The translations under genes were made by a program, and so were the position numbers. From Nocardioides_C sp963700955 (lineage in GTDB: Bacteria; Actinomycetota; Actinomycetes; Propionibacteriales; Nocardioidaceae), in assembly GCA_963700955.1 (NCBI GenBank), contig CAVOZH010000012.1, forward strand, positions 868,001-932,000: a DNA stretch of 64,000 nucleotides, read 5' to 3'. Shown piece after piece: positions 8,481 to 17,386 of the stretch (position 1 is its first letter; each line of letters opens with the position of its first letter). The notes under the pieces were generated by a model, which made no database searches, was not told the DNA's origin, and saw only the letters and a list, made by a program, of their open reading frames with translations.

Positions 8481-10430
8481 ATGAGCGGTCGGCGGTTCAG
8501 GTACGGACCATGGCACGGCGGACCGGATCCGCTGGCGCCGCCGTACGACGTGCGGGCCGCCCTGGACGAGGTCGGCCGCGACGTGCTCGGCGGCGGGTCG
8601 CTGCGTGATGCGCTGCACGACCTCCTGCGAAGGGGCGTCGGCGACCGCACCGGGCTCGACGACCTCAGGGAACGGTTGCGGCGCGCGAGGAACGAAGCAC
8701 GTCGGCGCGGGGACCTCGGCGGCACCCTCGACCGGGTGCGCGCCGCCCTCGACCAGGCGTTGGCAGCAGAGCGTGAGGCCCTCGCGGCCGAGGCGGGCGA
8801 CGCCGCCCGGATGGCCGAGATGGAGCTCGACACCCTCCCGGACGACGTGGCCGGCGCCGTACGCGCCCTCGAGAACTACCAGTGGACCTCCGACGAGGCG
8901 GCTGCGACGTACCAGCAGATCCTCGAGATGCTCCGCAACGAGGTGCTCGAGGCCCAGTTCGAGGGGATCAAGCAGGCGCTGACGGGTGAGGACCCCGAGG
9001 TGCTCGCTCGGGTCAAGGAGATGCTCGCCGATCTCAACGCACTCCTGGGGGCGCACGCTCGCGGCGAGGACACCACGGACCGGTTCGCCCAGTTCATGGA
9101 GAAGCACGGCGAGTTCTTCCCGGAGAACCCCAAGGACGTGGACGAGCTGATCGACGTGCTGGCCCGTCGCCAGGCGGCCGCGGAGCGGCTGATGGCCTCC
9201 CTCTCGCCGGAGCAGCGCGAGCAGCTGGGTCAGCTGATGAGCCAGGCGATGTCGGACATGGACCTGGCGTCGGAGATGGCGCAGCTGTCGGCCAACCTGC
9301 GCGCCCTGCGCCCGGGACGCCTCAGCGGCGGCCAGGTCGACATGCGCCCCGGTGGGGAGCCGCTCGAGTACAGCGACGCCGTCGAGACCGTCGCAGAGCT
9401 CGCTGACCTCGAGGCGCTCGAACGTCAGTTCAGCCAGAGCTACCCCGGCGCGACGCTGGACGACGTCGACGTCGAGGCGCTCGAGCGCCACCTCGGTTCC
9501 GAAGCGGCTGCCGACCTGCGCGCGCTGCGAGACCTGGAGCGAGAGCTGGAGCGGCAGGGCTACGTCTCCCGCTCCGAGGAGGGGCTGCGGCTGACGCCGC
9601 GGGCGCTCCGGCGTCTCGGCGAGACGGCCCTTCGACGCATCTTCGCCGACCGGGCCACGGTCTCCGGCGACCACGTCGACCATCGCACCGGCTCCGCCGA
9701 CGAGCCGGTCGGCTCCACCCGTCCGTGGGCCTTCGGCGACGAGCTGGCGATCGACGCCTCCCGGACGGTGGGCAACGCGCTGCGGCGAGGTGGCATGTCG
9801 GCGACCGCGCCACGGCTCATCGTGGAGGACTTCGAGGTGGTCGAGACGGAGCGACGTACCGCCGCCGCGGTCGCCCTCTGCGTGGACCTGTCCTTCTCCA
9901 TGATGATGGAGGGTCGCTGGGGTCCCATGAAACAGACGGCTCTGGCCCTCTCTCAGCTGATGGAGACGCGGTTCCGGCACGACGTGCTCCAGATCATCGG
10001 CTTCGACCGCGCAGCCCGCCGGCTCACGCCCGTCGAGCTCGCCGCCGCGGAGCCGGAGGGGGTCCAGGGCACGAACCTCCAGCACGCGCTCATGATCGCC
10101 GCACGGCACCTGCGCCGGCATCCCGACGCCGAGCCGGTGGTGCTGGTGGTGACCGACGGCGAGCCGACCGCGCACCTGCTCGACGACGGCACGCCCTACT
10201 TCCACTGGCCGGCGACTCACGAGACCGTCCGGGCGACCGTGCGTCAGGTCGACGAGCTCAGCCGCTACGGTGCGGCGATCAACTTCTTCATGCTCGGGGA
10301 CGACCCGGGGCTGGCCCGCTTCGTCGATGCCATGGCGCGCCGGGCCGGGGGCCGGGTCTTCACGCCGGACGTCGCGCGGCTCGGGGAGTACGTCGTCTCG
10401 GACTACCTTCGGGCTCGCCGCGGGCGCTGA
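8481..10430 (+). CDS. VWA-domain protein, partner of the AAA+ ATPase
   Basis: Protein of 649 residues. A long alpha-helical, acidic N-terminal and middle region (to about 430) is followed by a von Willebrand A domain. The metal-ion-dependent adhesion site is CVDLSFSMMMEG (DxSxS), with the later VVTDGEPTAHL loop. The ATG lies one base after the ATPase stop, which signals coupled expression. Such ATPase/VWA pairs resemble ChlI/ChlD and MoxR-VWA systems that remodel or insert cofactors into target proteins. The target here is unknown. Confidence 0.85.
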   Translation: MSGRRFRYGPWHGGPDPLAPPYDVRAALDEVGRDVLGGGSLRDALHDLLRRGVGDRTGLDDLRERLRRARNEARRRGDLGGTLDRVRAALDQALAAEREALAAEAGDAARMAEMELDTLPDDVAGAVRALENYQWTSDEAAATYQQILEMLRNEVLEAQFEGIKQALTGEDPEVLARVKEMLADLNALLGAHARGEDTTDRFAQFMEKHGEFFPENPKDVDELIDVLARRQAAAERLMASLSPEQREQLGQLMSQAMSDMDLASEMAQLSANLRALRPGRLSGGQVDMRPGGEPLEYSDAVETVAELADLEALERQFSQSYPGATLDDVDVEALERHLGSEAAADLRALRDLERELERQGYVSRSEEGLRLTPRALRRLGETALRRIFADRATVSGDHVDHRTGSADEPVGSTRPWAFGDELAIDASRTVGNALRRGGMSATAPRLIVEDFEVVETERRTAAAVALCVDLSFSMMMEGRWGPMKQTALALSQLMETRFRHDVLQIIGFDRAARRLTPVELAAAEPEGVQGTNLQHALMIAARHLRRHPDAEPVVLVVTDGEPTAHLLDDGTPYFHWPATHETVRATVRQVDELSRYGAAINFFMLGDDPGLARFVDAMARRAGGRVFTPDVARLGEYVVSDYLRARRGR

Positions 10431-10547
10431 CTCGCTCCTCATGGCCAGGCCGGGGCTGCGCCTCGGCTTCCTCCAAGAGTAGGAAGCGGCGCCCTCTGCC
10501 GAGGAATACAGTCGAACTGTTCCACCGGGGAGGGAGGGCCGGGGCCG

Positions 10548-10740
10548 ATGAACGGCGTGTTCCTGTACGACGGAGACTGCGGGTTCTCTACGACGTCGGC
10601 GCACTGGCCGGAGCGCCACGCGACGAGCGCGGCGCGGGTCGTGGCCTCATGACGCCGGTGTCACGGCGCGTCACCTGGCCCGTCTACCGCTGGGTCGTCC
10701 ACCACCGCGGCGAGGTCCCGGGTGGGAGACCGGCGACCGA
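10548..10740 (+). pseudogene. Remnant of a DUF393 (DCC-family) thiol-disulfide oxidoreductase gene
   Basis: An ATG at 10548 opens MNGVFLYDGDCGFSTTSAHW, the DUF393 N-terminus (usually DGDCGFC), then stops at 10652. The second Cys of the expected CxxC is Ser. From about 10658, in a different frame, PVYRWVVHHRGEVPGGRPA resembles the family's C-terminal end. The roughly 80 central residues are missing, so this looks like an internal deletion with frame change and loss of the redox centre. A good GGGAGGG ribosome site survives upstream. Assignment rests on motif memory, and the C-terminal match is the weaker part. Confidence 0.6.
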
Positions 10741-10750
10741 GACGCCCCGG

Positions 10751-11281
10751 GTGCCTCCGAGAATCAGGGGCATCCGCCGGCGAAGGCCGAAGGACCTCGG
10801 ACAATGCGCACGCCTGCTGCGCGTGGTCTTCGCCGAAGGGCAGTACCCCGTCCACTGGCCGGACTCGCCGCGCGCCTGGCTCGAGGACCAGGACGTCATC
10901 GACGCCTGGGTCGTCGAGCGTCAAGGCGAGATCCTCGGCCACGTCGCGGTCTCCAAGGTAGGGACCGACCGGGTCTCGGGGCTGCGGTGGCGGGAGGTCA
11001 CGGGCCGCGACCCGTCCGAGCTGGCCGGCGTCTCCCGGCTGTTCGTCCGTCCCCAGGTTCGCGGCCAGGGCATCGGCGGGGCCCTCCTCGACGTCGCGGT
11101 CGCCGAGATCCGTGCGCGTGGCCTCGTCCCGGTGCTCGACGTCGTCAGTGCGAGCAGGGACGCGATCGAGCTCTACGAGGCCCACGGCTGGCGCCAGGTC
11201 GCGATGTACCCATGGGGCGACAAGGCGGACGACCTCCAGATCTTCTACTACGCGGCGCCTCCGGAGGCCACCGGCCGGTGA
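10751..11281 (+). CDS. GNAT-family N-acetyltransferase
   Basis: Acetyltransferase of about 176 residues. The acetyl-CoA motif A is RLFVRPQVRGQGIGGALLD, and the fold ends with AIELYEAHGWRQV. The frame is open further upstream to an ATG at 10649, but residues encoded there look like the tail of the decayed DUF393 gene. I therefore favour the GTG at 10751, although its ribosome site is poor. The substrate cannot be predicted. The gene ends 13 bases before the convergent pullulanase stop. Confidence 0.82.
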   Translation: MPPRIRGIRRRRPKDLGQCARLLRVVFAEGQYPVHWPDSPRAWLEDQDVIDAWVVERQGEILGHVAVSKVGTDRVSGLRWREVTGRDPSELAGVSRLFVRPQVRGQGIGGALLDVAVAEIRARGLVPVLDVVSASRDAIELYEAHGWRQVAMYPWGDKADDLQIFYYAAPPEATGR

Positions 11282-11293
11282 GCGCCGGTGTCG

Positions 11294-14200
11294 TCAGCGA
11301 CGCACGAACACCGCCGTCGTGCGACCGGGCACCGTCACCGCTCCCCCGGTCCCCGCCGCCTGCTTCACGACCGGGTCCGCTCCGGTGGCCTGCACCTGGT
11401 GGAGGGTCCAGCCGTCGCCGACGCCGGTGACCGTGGTCTGCGACGGAGAGGCGTTGAAGACGACGAGCACGCCATCGAGCCGAGGGTCGCTGTCCGCGCC
11501 CGCGGTGTCGTCGATCTGCATCGCGACCACACCGGGGTCGGCGTCCGGGAAGGACACCTTCTCCTGAATCGCGGCAGCGCTCCCGAGACGGAACAGCGGT
11601 GTCGACATCCGGATCTTCAGGAGGTCTGCTGCAGCGGCATGGGCGGCGTCCATGTCGGCCGGCCCGGGACGCAGCGCAGGGTCGGCCAGCAGCGGCTGCA
11701 TGTACTTCCACTTGGCGCCGTTGTCGCCCTCGAGCGGGAGTCCGGACCCGAAGGTGTTCTGCTCCCGGGTCCAGTCGACGCGGTTGAACCAGTCACCCGA
11801 GTCGTAGGAGTTCCGGTCCAGCGACTTCGAGCGGAGGATGTCCGCGCCGGCGTGCCAGAAGACCACGCCCTGGGAGAGCGCGGTGGTCGACAGCGCCACG
11901 GTGTTCATCCGGACCCGGTCCGCCATGGTGGTGTCCGTTGGCAGCTTCATCGTCAGCACGTCGAAGAGGGTCTCGTTGTCGTGCGCGTCGACGTAGGTGA
12001 CGGTCTCGCTCGGGTCCTCGGCGTAGCCGGCGGGCGAGCCGTTGTAGTCGACGTCGCGCCCGGCGACCTCCTTGCCCGAGGAGTCGGTGAACGTGAAGTC
12101 GGCGAGGTTCCCCGCGAGGCCGAGCTTGACCAGGTCCTCGAGGTGCAGGAGCCGCTTCTTCTGCTCCGCGGCGGTGCCATTGACGGCGGCGTCGTTCGGG
12201 TCGGTGTAGAGCCCGGACCCGAAGCCCTGGATCCGCGGGTCCTCGTCGAACGGCCCGCCGCCGCGAACCGCGTCGCGCAGCCTGTCGCTGAACGTGCCGA
12301 TCCCGGTGCCGCCCATGTTGAGCTGCGTGGCCTGCTCGAAGCGTGCGTTGTCGGCGACCTCGCCGAAGTTCCATCCTTCGCCGTAAAGGTAGATCTTCTT
12401 GCCGTCGACGCCGTCGTGCTTGACCGTCAGCTGGTCGAGGGCCGCGCGCAGGTCCAGCATGTTCTGCTTCGAGTGGTGGCCCATGAGGTCGAACCGGAAC
12501 CCGTTGACCTTGTACTCCCGTGCCCAGGTGAGCACGGAGTCGATCATCAGCTTCTCCATCATCGCGTGCTCGGTGGCGGTGTTCGCGCAGCACGTGGAGG
12601 TCTCCACCGCACCCGTTGCGGACAGACGCTGGTAGTAGCCGGGCACCACCTGGTCGAGCACCGACTTGGCGTCCTGTCCGGACGCCGCGGTGTGGTTGTA
12701 GACGACGTCCATCACGACCTGCAGCCCGGCGTTGTTGAGGCCCTGCACCATCTGGCGGAACTCACGGGTGCGGCCGGGCCCCTCGGGGTCGGTCGCGTAG
12801 GACCCTTCGGGCGCGGTGTAGTGGAAGGGGTCGTAGCCCCAGTTGAAGCCGTCCTTGCCGCGCACCTGGTCGACGCACCCCTGCTGCATGGTCGAGTCCG
12901 AGGGGTACGACGCGAGGTCGCAGGCGGGGGTCCGCTGCTGGTCGCGCCGCTCCTCGATCGTGGCGATGTCGAAGGCCGGCAGCAGGTGCACGGTGTTCAG
13001 GCCGGCTGCTGCGAGGCCGCGCAGGTGGGTCATCCCCGCGGAGTCGCTATGGGTGAACGCGCGGTAGGTGCCGCGCTCCCGTGCGGGGACGGTGTCGTCG
13101 CCGATCGAGAAGTCGCGGACGTGCAGCTCGTAGATGTTGCGGTCCTCGGCCTGCGCGAGAGCCGGCGGCTTCAGCGCGGACCAGCCGTCCGGCTTCAGGG
13201 CGGGGTCCTGGAGGTCCACGACGACGGATCGCTCGGAGTTGGTGGTGAGTGCGACCGAGTACGGGTCGGTGACACGGTTGCGCTCCACCGTGCCCGTCGA
13301 GGGTGCGTAGACGGTGACGTCGTAGAGGTACGACGCGCCACTCCACCCGCGTTCACCGCGAACGGTCCACGACCCGTCGTCCTGGCGGGTCATCGGCGTC
13401 CTCACCGGGTCCTTCGCGCCCGCGGGCCACACGAGCAGGTCGACGTCCTGCGCGGTGGGCGCCCACAGCGCGAACGACGGCGTGTCCTTGGTCCACGTGA
13501 CGCCGAGGTCGCGGTCCCGTGCGGCGGCGTACACGTCGTCGAGCACTCCCGGGACCTGGACCCCGGTCGCGTCCACGACCTTGCCGAGCTCGTCGTACGC
13601 CGCGACGGCCAGCTGTCCGCGCAGGATCTGCGGCACCCGCCCGAGGTCCTTCTTGTCCAGGCGGAACGCCTCGTAGCCCGCCAGCTGGGGGAAGTCCGCG
13701 AGCACGTCGGCGGGCAGGCCCTGCGGGTCGTAGGTCAGCGGCACCGAGTCCCCACCGGTGACCGCTTCGTCGTCGACCGCGAGGTCGCCGCTCTCGGACC
13801 AGTGCAGCCGGTAGTGCTTCGACTCCGGGCTCTTCACGTTCCAGGCGAGGAGCCCCTCGCGGACCCACTGCGCCTTCTGCTTCGTCAGGTCGGGGTTGGC
13901 GCCGGCCGCCCGGGACGAGACGGTCAGCACGTGACTGGCCACGTCGTAGCTGAACAGCACCTGCACCCCGTCCGAGGGGACGTCGAAGTCGATGTTGGCT
14001 CCACCTGGGGCACCTCCTGCCCCGTAGTTCTCCGTCCACGACAGACCATGCGTCGCCTTCACCTGGTAGGAGCCGGCCGGGAGCGCGGTGGTGCTGAACG
14101 TGTAGGTGCCGTCGCCGTCGATGTCCTTGAGCCAGGCGGCCATGCAGTCGGGGGCCCAGTCACCCGGGCAGCCGAGCGCTTTCTGGAAGCTGCCGGCCGC

Positions 14201-17029
14201 CGTGACGATCGGCCCCTGCGCGTCCGTGGTCATGTAGTGGGTGGCGTGGTCGTAGTAGAACGACACGTTTCCGCCCGGCGCCTTCAGCGGGATGTTCGAG
14301 CCGCCCGGCGCGCCGCCGGATCCGTAGTTCTCGTCCCAGCTCTTGTCGATCGCGGCCTTGTACTCGTAGTCACCCGGCGCGATGTCGACGGTGCCCTTCC
14401 AGACCCGGTCCTTGGGGTCGAGGGCGAGCTGGGCCTGGTCACAGCCCGGCATCCAGTCGCCCGGGCAGCCGATCTCGCTGTTGTGGTTCCCGGGCATGGC
14501 CACCGCGTCGGGCTGGGTCACCGGGCCGTTGCCGCCGGTGTCCCCGCCGCCGCTCGACGCAGGCTGGCCGACGGTGGCGTAGGTCGAGGAGACCGACAGG
14601 TTGCCCGACGAGTCGCGCAGCACCGCGCGGTACTCCACCAGGGTGCCCTTGGGCAGGGCGTCGAGCTCGTCCGGGGTGTGGAAGACCCGGTAGGGCGCGT
14701 TGTCGTCCGTGCCGAGCTTGGTCCACTTCTCGGCACCAACCGTCCGCCAGCCGATGCTGACCTGGTTGAACCCGCCCTCGGGCACCGAGACCGCAACCTC
14801 CTGGCGGCCGCCGACGGTGCCACCCGCGCTCGGGTTGCGGAAGTAGACCGCGGGCGCGTCCTCGCGCGCCGGGACCGTGCCGGCTGCCCGGAGCACCACC
14901 GCGGACAGCGGCGGCACGGTGACGTCGAGGCGGCTCTCCCGGTCGGACTTCGTCGAGGCTCCGGTCGCCGGCCACACCTGCTTGAAGGTGCCCTGCTTCA
15001 TGAGGGTTTCGAGGGTCGCCGACTGCTCGGTCGTCGCGTTGTTCACCGCTACGACGTACTCGCGGTTCTCCTTGGGGGAGATCCGGCTGAACGCGTAGAT
15101 GCCCGGCTTGCTGCTGGCGTAGCGGTGCAGCTGAGCGCCGTCGGCGAGCGCCGGGTAGCGCTCACGAAGCTTGGCGAGCCCGGCGATCTCCCGGTAGAGC
15201 GGGTGGCTCGTGTCGTAGCTGTCCTGCGCGGTGGTCGCGTCGGTGCCGATCAGGTCGTCGTCGTTGTACGACGCCACCTTGCTCGCGAACATGTCCTGGC
15301 GGGCGTCCTTGTCGCCGCCGTCGCCGGTGAAGCCCTGCTCGTCGCCGTAGTAGACGACCGGCTGGCCGCGAGTGAGATACATCAGCGAGTGCGCGAGCTC
15401 GTCGCGCCGGAGCAGCTCGTCGCCGGAGGCACTGCCGGCCAGGAAGCTTCCGACCCGGCCCATGTCGTGGTTGCCGAGGAACGTCGGCAGGGAGTACGCG
15501 TTCGAGTCGGTGTCGGTGTAGTAGTCGTCGCCCGCGAAGAAGTCACGCAGCCCGGCGGTCGCCTTCCCCTGGGCGAAGCCGACGGCGGCCGACTGGTAGC
15601 CGAAGTCCAAGGTGGCGTCGAGCCGGCCCTTGGTGGTGTAGGTCGACATCAGCCTCGGGTCGGCGTCGTAGACCTCGCCGAAGGTGAAGAAGTCGTCGTT
15701 GCCGATCCGGGCCGCCTCGTCGGAGATGGCGGGCGCGAACTTCTGCCAGAACTCCATGTTCACGTGCTTGACGGTGTCGATGCGGAAGCCGTCGATGCCG
15801 AAGTCGACCCAGCTCTTGTAGACGTCGACCATGCCGTCGACGACCTCGGGCTTCTCGGTGAACAGGTCGTCGAGACCGACGAAGTCGCCGTACGTCGAGG
15901 ACTCACCGGCGAAGGTCGAGTCACCGCGGTTGTGGTAGTTCGTCACGTCGTTGAGCCAGGCCGGCGTCTTGGCGTTGCGGTCCGCGTCGTTGCGGAAGGT
16001 CGGCGTGTAGGGGAAGGACGTCTTCGGGTCGAGCTCAGGGAAGGAGTCCTTGCCGGCGTAGTCCGCATCGTCGAAGGTGTTGCCCTGGGCGTCCTTGTAC
16101 GGCCGGGACTCCTTGCTCACGTAGGAGTACTTCTGCTGCTCGTAGTCGATGACGTCTGCGGTGTGGTTGGTGATGATGTCGAAGAAGACCTTGATCCCGC
16201 GCTGGTGGGCCTTGTCGATGAACGCCTTGAGCTCCGCGTTGGTGCCGAAGTGCGGGTCGATCCTGGTGAAGTCGGTGATCCAGTACCCGTGGTAGCCGGC
16301 CGAGGCGTTGGCGCCGCTCCCCTGCACCGGTCGGTTCTTGAACGACGGGGTCAACCAGATCGCCGTCGTGCCGAGGCCTTGGATGTAGTCGAGCTTGCCG
16401 GTCAGGCCGGCGATGTCACCGCCGTGGTAGAAGCCCTTGTCCGTGGGGTCGAAGCCGTGGTCCATCCGGCTCCCCGTGACGCCCCCGGTGTCGTTCGACG
16501 TGTCGCCGTTCGCGAACCGGTCCGCCATCGCGAAGTAGAAGTTCTCCCGCGTCGTCGGCTGGCGTAGCGAGTCCGTCGCCATCGCCCGGTCGGCGGCGGT
16601 GACCTTGTCAGAGGGCAGCTCGGCCGGTGCGACAGCCACCGCGTGACCGGTGTGGTCGTAGCTGAAGCGAAGCTCGGCGTCCTGCTCGAGGTGCAGTGGG
16701 ATGTTCGCGGTGCCGTCCGCACCACCGCCGTAGCTCTCGGCCCAGGTGTCGTTCAGCGCGACCTTGAACTCGTACGTGCCGGCGGGCACCGAGAACACCG
16801 CCTCGTACGTCGAGGTGCCCGGCACCCGCTCGAGGCGGGAGCCCTCGCACGAGGGCGCCCAGTCGCCGGCACAGCCGATCTCGTCCTGGAGCGACCCCAC
16901 CAGGGTCACGTGCACGGGCTCCTCGGTGTGGTTCGCCGACGCGGGCGTGGCGAGGCCCGAGACGGCGAGCGGAATGCTGAGCGCGGCAGCGGCTGCAGCG
17001 GCGAGCCGACGAGACAGATAGCGGTGCAC
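11294..17029 (-). CDS. Secreted bifunctional alpha-amylase/pullulanase
   Basis: Exoenzyme of about 1911 residues for starch and pullulan. Signal peptide (RRLAAAAAAALSIPLAVSG, ending ASA), then an X25-type starch-binding module (about 35-125). The first GH13 catalytic domain has nucleophile Asp in GFRIDTVKHV (about 413), acid Glu in FTFGEVYD and FLGNHDMGR. Two more X25 modules lie at about 845-1035. A pullulanase N-domain leads into a second GH13 domain with DVVYNHTAASG, GFRFDLMGHH, YLYGEGWNFGE and YVDAHDNE. The GTG at 17029 has GGAG 6 bases upstream; an ATG at 17059 is possible. GCAAG repeats upstream suggest MalR/LacI-type control. Confidence 0.92.
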   Translation of the reverse strand: MHRYLSRRLAAAAAAALSIPLAVSGLATPASANHTEEPVHVTLVGSLQDEIGCAGDWAPSCEGSRLERVPGTSTYEAVFSVPAGTYEFKVALNDTWAESYGGGADGTANIPLHLEQDAELRFSYDHTGHAVAVAPAELPSDKVTAADRAMATDSLRQPTTRENFYFAMADRFANGDTSNDTGGVTGSRMDHGFDPTDKGFYHGGDIAGLTGKLDYIQGLGTTAIWLTPSFKNRPVQGSGANASAGYHGYWITDFTRIDPHFGTNAELKAFIDKAHQRGIKVFFDIITNHTADVIDYEQQKYSYVSKESRPYKDAQGNTFDDADYAGKDSFPELDPKTSFPYTPTFRNDADRNAKTPAWLNDVTNYHNRGDSTFAGESSTYGDFVGLDDLFTEKPEVVDGMVDVYKSWVDFGIDGFRIDTVKHVNMEFWQKFAPAISDEAARIGNDDFFTFGEVYDADPRLMSTYTTKGRLDATLDFGYQSAAVGFAQGKATAGLRDFFAGDDYYTDTDSNAYSLPTFLGNHDMGRVGSFLAGSASGDELLRRDELAHSLMYLTRGQPVVYYGDEQGFTGDGGDKDARQDMFASKVASYNDDDLIGTDATTAQDSYDTSHPLYREIAGLAKLRERYPALADGAQLHRYASSKPGIYAFSRISPKENREYVVAVNNATTEQSATLETLMKQGTFKQVWPATGASTKSDRESRLDVTVPPLSAVVLRAAGTVPAREDAPAVYFRNPSAGGTVGGRQEVAVSVPEGGFNQVSIGWRTVGAEKWTKLGTDDNAPYRVFHTPDELDALPKGTLVEYRAVLRDSSGNLSVSSTYATVGQPASSGGGDTGGNGPVTQPDAVAMPGNHNSEIGCPGDWMPGCDQAQLALDPKDRVWKGTVDIAPGDYEYKAAIDKSWDENYGSGGAPGGSNIPLKAPGGNVSFYYDHATHYMTTDAQGPIVTAAGSFQKALGCPGDWAPDCMAAWLKDIDGDGTYTFSTTALPAGSYQVKATHGLSWTENYGAGGAPGGANIDFDVPSDGVQVLFSYDVASHVLTVSSRAAGANPDLTKQKAQWVREGLLAWNVKSPESKHYRLHWSESGDLAVDDEAVTGGDSVPLTYDPQGLPADVLADFPQLAGYEAFRLDKKDLGRVPQILRGQLAVAAYDELGKVVDATGVQVPGVLDDVYAAARDRDLGVTWTKDTPSFALWAPTAQDVDLLVWPAGAKDPVRTPMTRQDDGSWTVRGERGWSGASYLYDVTVYAPSTGTVERNRVTDPYSVALTTNSERSVVVDLQDPALKPDGWSALKPPALAQAEDRNIYELHVRDFSIGDDTVPARERGTYRAFTHSDSAGMTHLRGLAAAGLNTVHLLPAFDIATIEERRDQQRTPACDLASYPSDSTMQQGCVDQVRGKDGFNWGYDPFHYTAPEGSYATDPEGPGRTREFRQMVQGLNNAGLQVVMDVVYNHTAASGQDAKSVLDQVVPGYYQRLSATGAVETSTCCANTATEHAMMEKLMIDSVLTWAREYKVNGFRFDLMGHHSKQNMLDLRAALDQLTVKHDGVDGKKIYLYGEGWNFGEVADNARFEQATQLNMGGTGIGTFSDRLRDAVRGGGPFDEDPRIQGFGSGLYTDPNDAAVNGTAAEQKKRLLHLEDLVKLGLAGNLADFTFTDSSGKEVAGRDVDYNGSPAGYAEDPSETVTYVDAHDNETLFDVLTMKLPTDTTMADRVRMNTVALSTTALSQGVVFWHAGADILRSKSLDRNSYDSGDWFNRVDWTREQNTFGSGLPLEGDNGAKWKYMQPLLADPALRPGPADMDAAHAAAADLLKIRMSTPLFRLGSAAAIQEKVSFPDADPGVVAMQIDDTAGADSDPRLDGVLVVFNASPSQTTVTGVGDGWTLHQVQATGADPVVKQAAGTGGAVTVPGRTTAVFVRR

Positions 17030-17096
17030 GGGATCTCCAGAATCGGGCTTAAGCGACATCTCAGGCGAACGTGATAGCCGCCACACTATGCAGCCC

Positions 17097-17129
17097 GCAA
17101 GAATCCGGCAAGATGCGCAAGGACTTGCG
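17097..17129. promoter_or_regulatory. Cluster of GCAAG/CTTGC half-sites, candidate MalR-like operator
   Basis: GCAAG occurs at 17097, 17108 and 17117, and the last copy forms the perfect dyad CGCAAGGACTTGCG (17116-17129). The cluster lies 70-100 bp upstream of the amylopullulanase start. LacI-family maltose/starch repressors of actinomycetes bind CTTGC/GCAAG elements near amylase genes, which makes this a reasonable operator. No maltose regulator is encoded in the window. Confidence 0.5.
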
Positions 17130-17286
17130 GCGAATCGGTCATCGATTTGACACTCCGCGACCGCCTGGACAACCCCCGGCCACGGCACCGCAGACGCTGC
17201 TATGCCATTTCCTGCAAAAACACGTTTTCGTGCCATGCGGGGGTTAGGTTGACGGCGTCGCCGCCGACGGTTCTGAGCCGCGGTCT

Positions 17287-17318
17287 GGCTCGGGGGGTTC
17301 TCGGCTCGGGGGGTTCTC
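17287..17318. repeat. Exact tandem duplication of a 16-bp unit
   Basis: The unit GGCTCGGGGGGTTCTC occurs twice head to tail (17287-17302 and 17303-17318), with another GGTTCT at 17269. It lies about 70-100 bp before the nuclease start in the divergent promoter region. It could be a regulator site or a slippage product. Confidence 0.6.
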
Positions 17319-17328
17319 TGACTCGGTC

Positions 17329-17360
17329 CTGCATGAAGTCCGCCTGCGGAGTCCATGCAG
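17329..17360. repeat. 32-bp interrupted inverted repeat before the nuclease gene
   Basis: Outer arms CTGCATG (17329) and CATGCAG (17354) enclose a second inner pair TCCGC and GCGGA around a CT loop. The whole element sits 26 bp before the nuclease start codon, just ahead of its ribosome site. It could be an operator or a 5'-leader hairpin. Confidence 0.55.
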
Positions 17361-17386
17361 TTCCCTTCCGAGAACCGGAGTAACAG

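Noticed and set aside
11288..16567. A 1759-codon open frame antisense to the amylopullulanase
   Set aside because: High GC leaves the opposite frame open. Its translation is Val/Gly/Arg-rich without domains, while the other strand has clear catalytic motifs.
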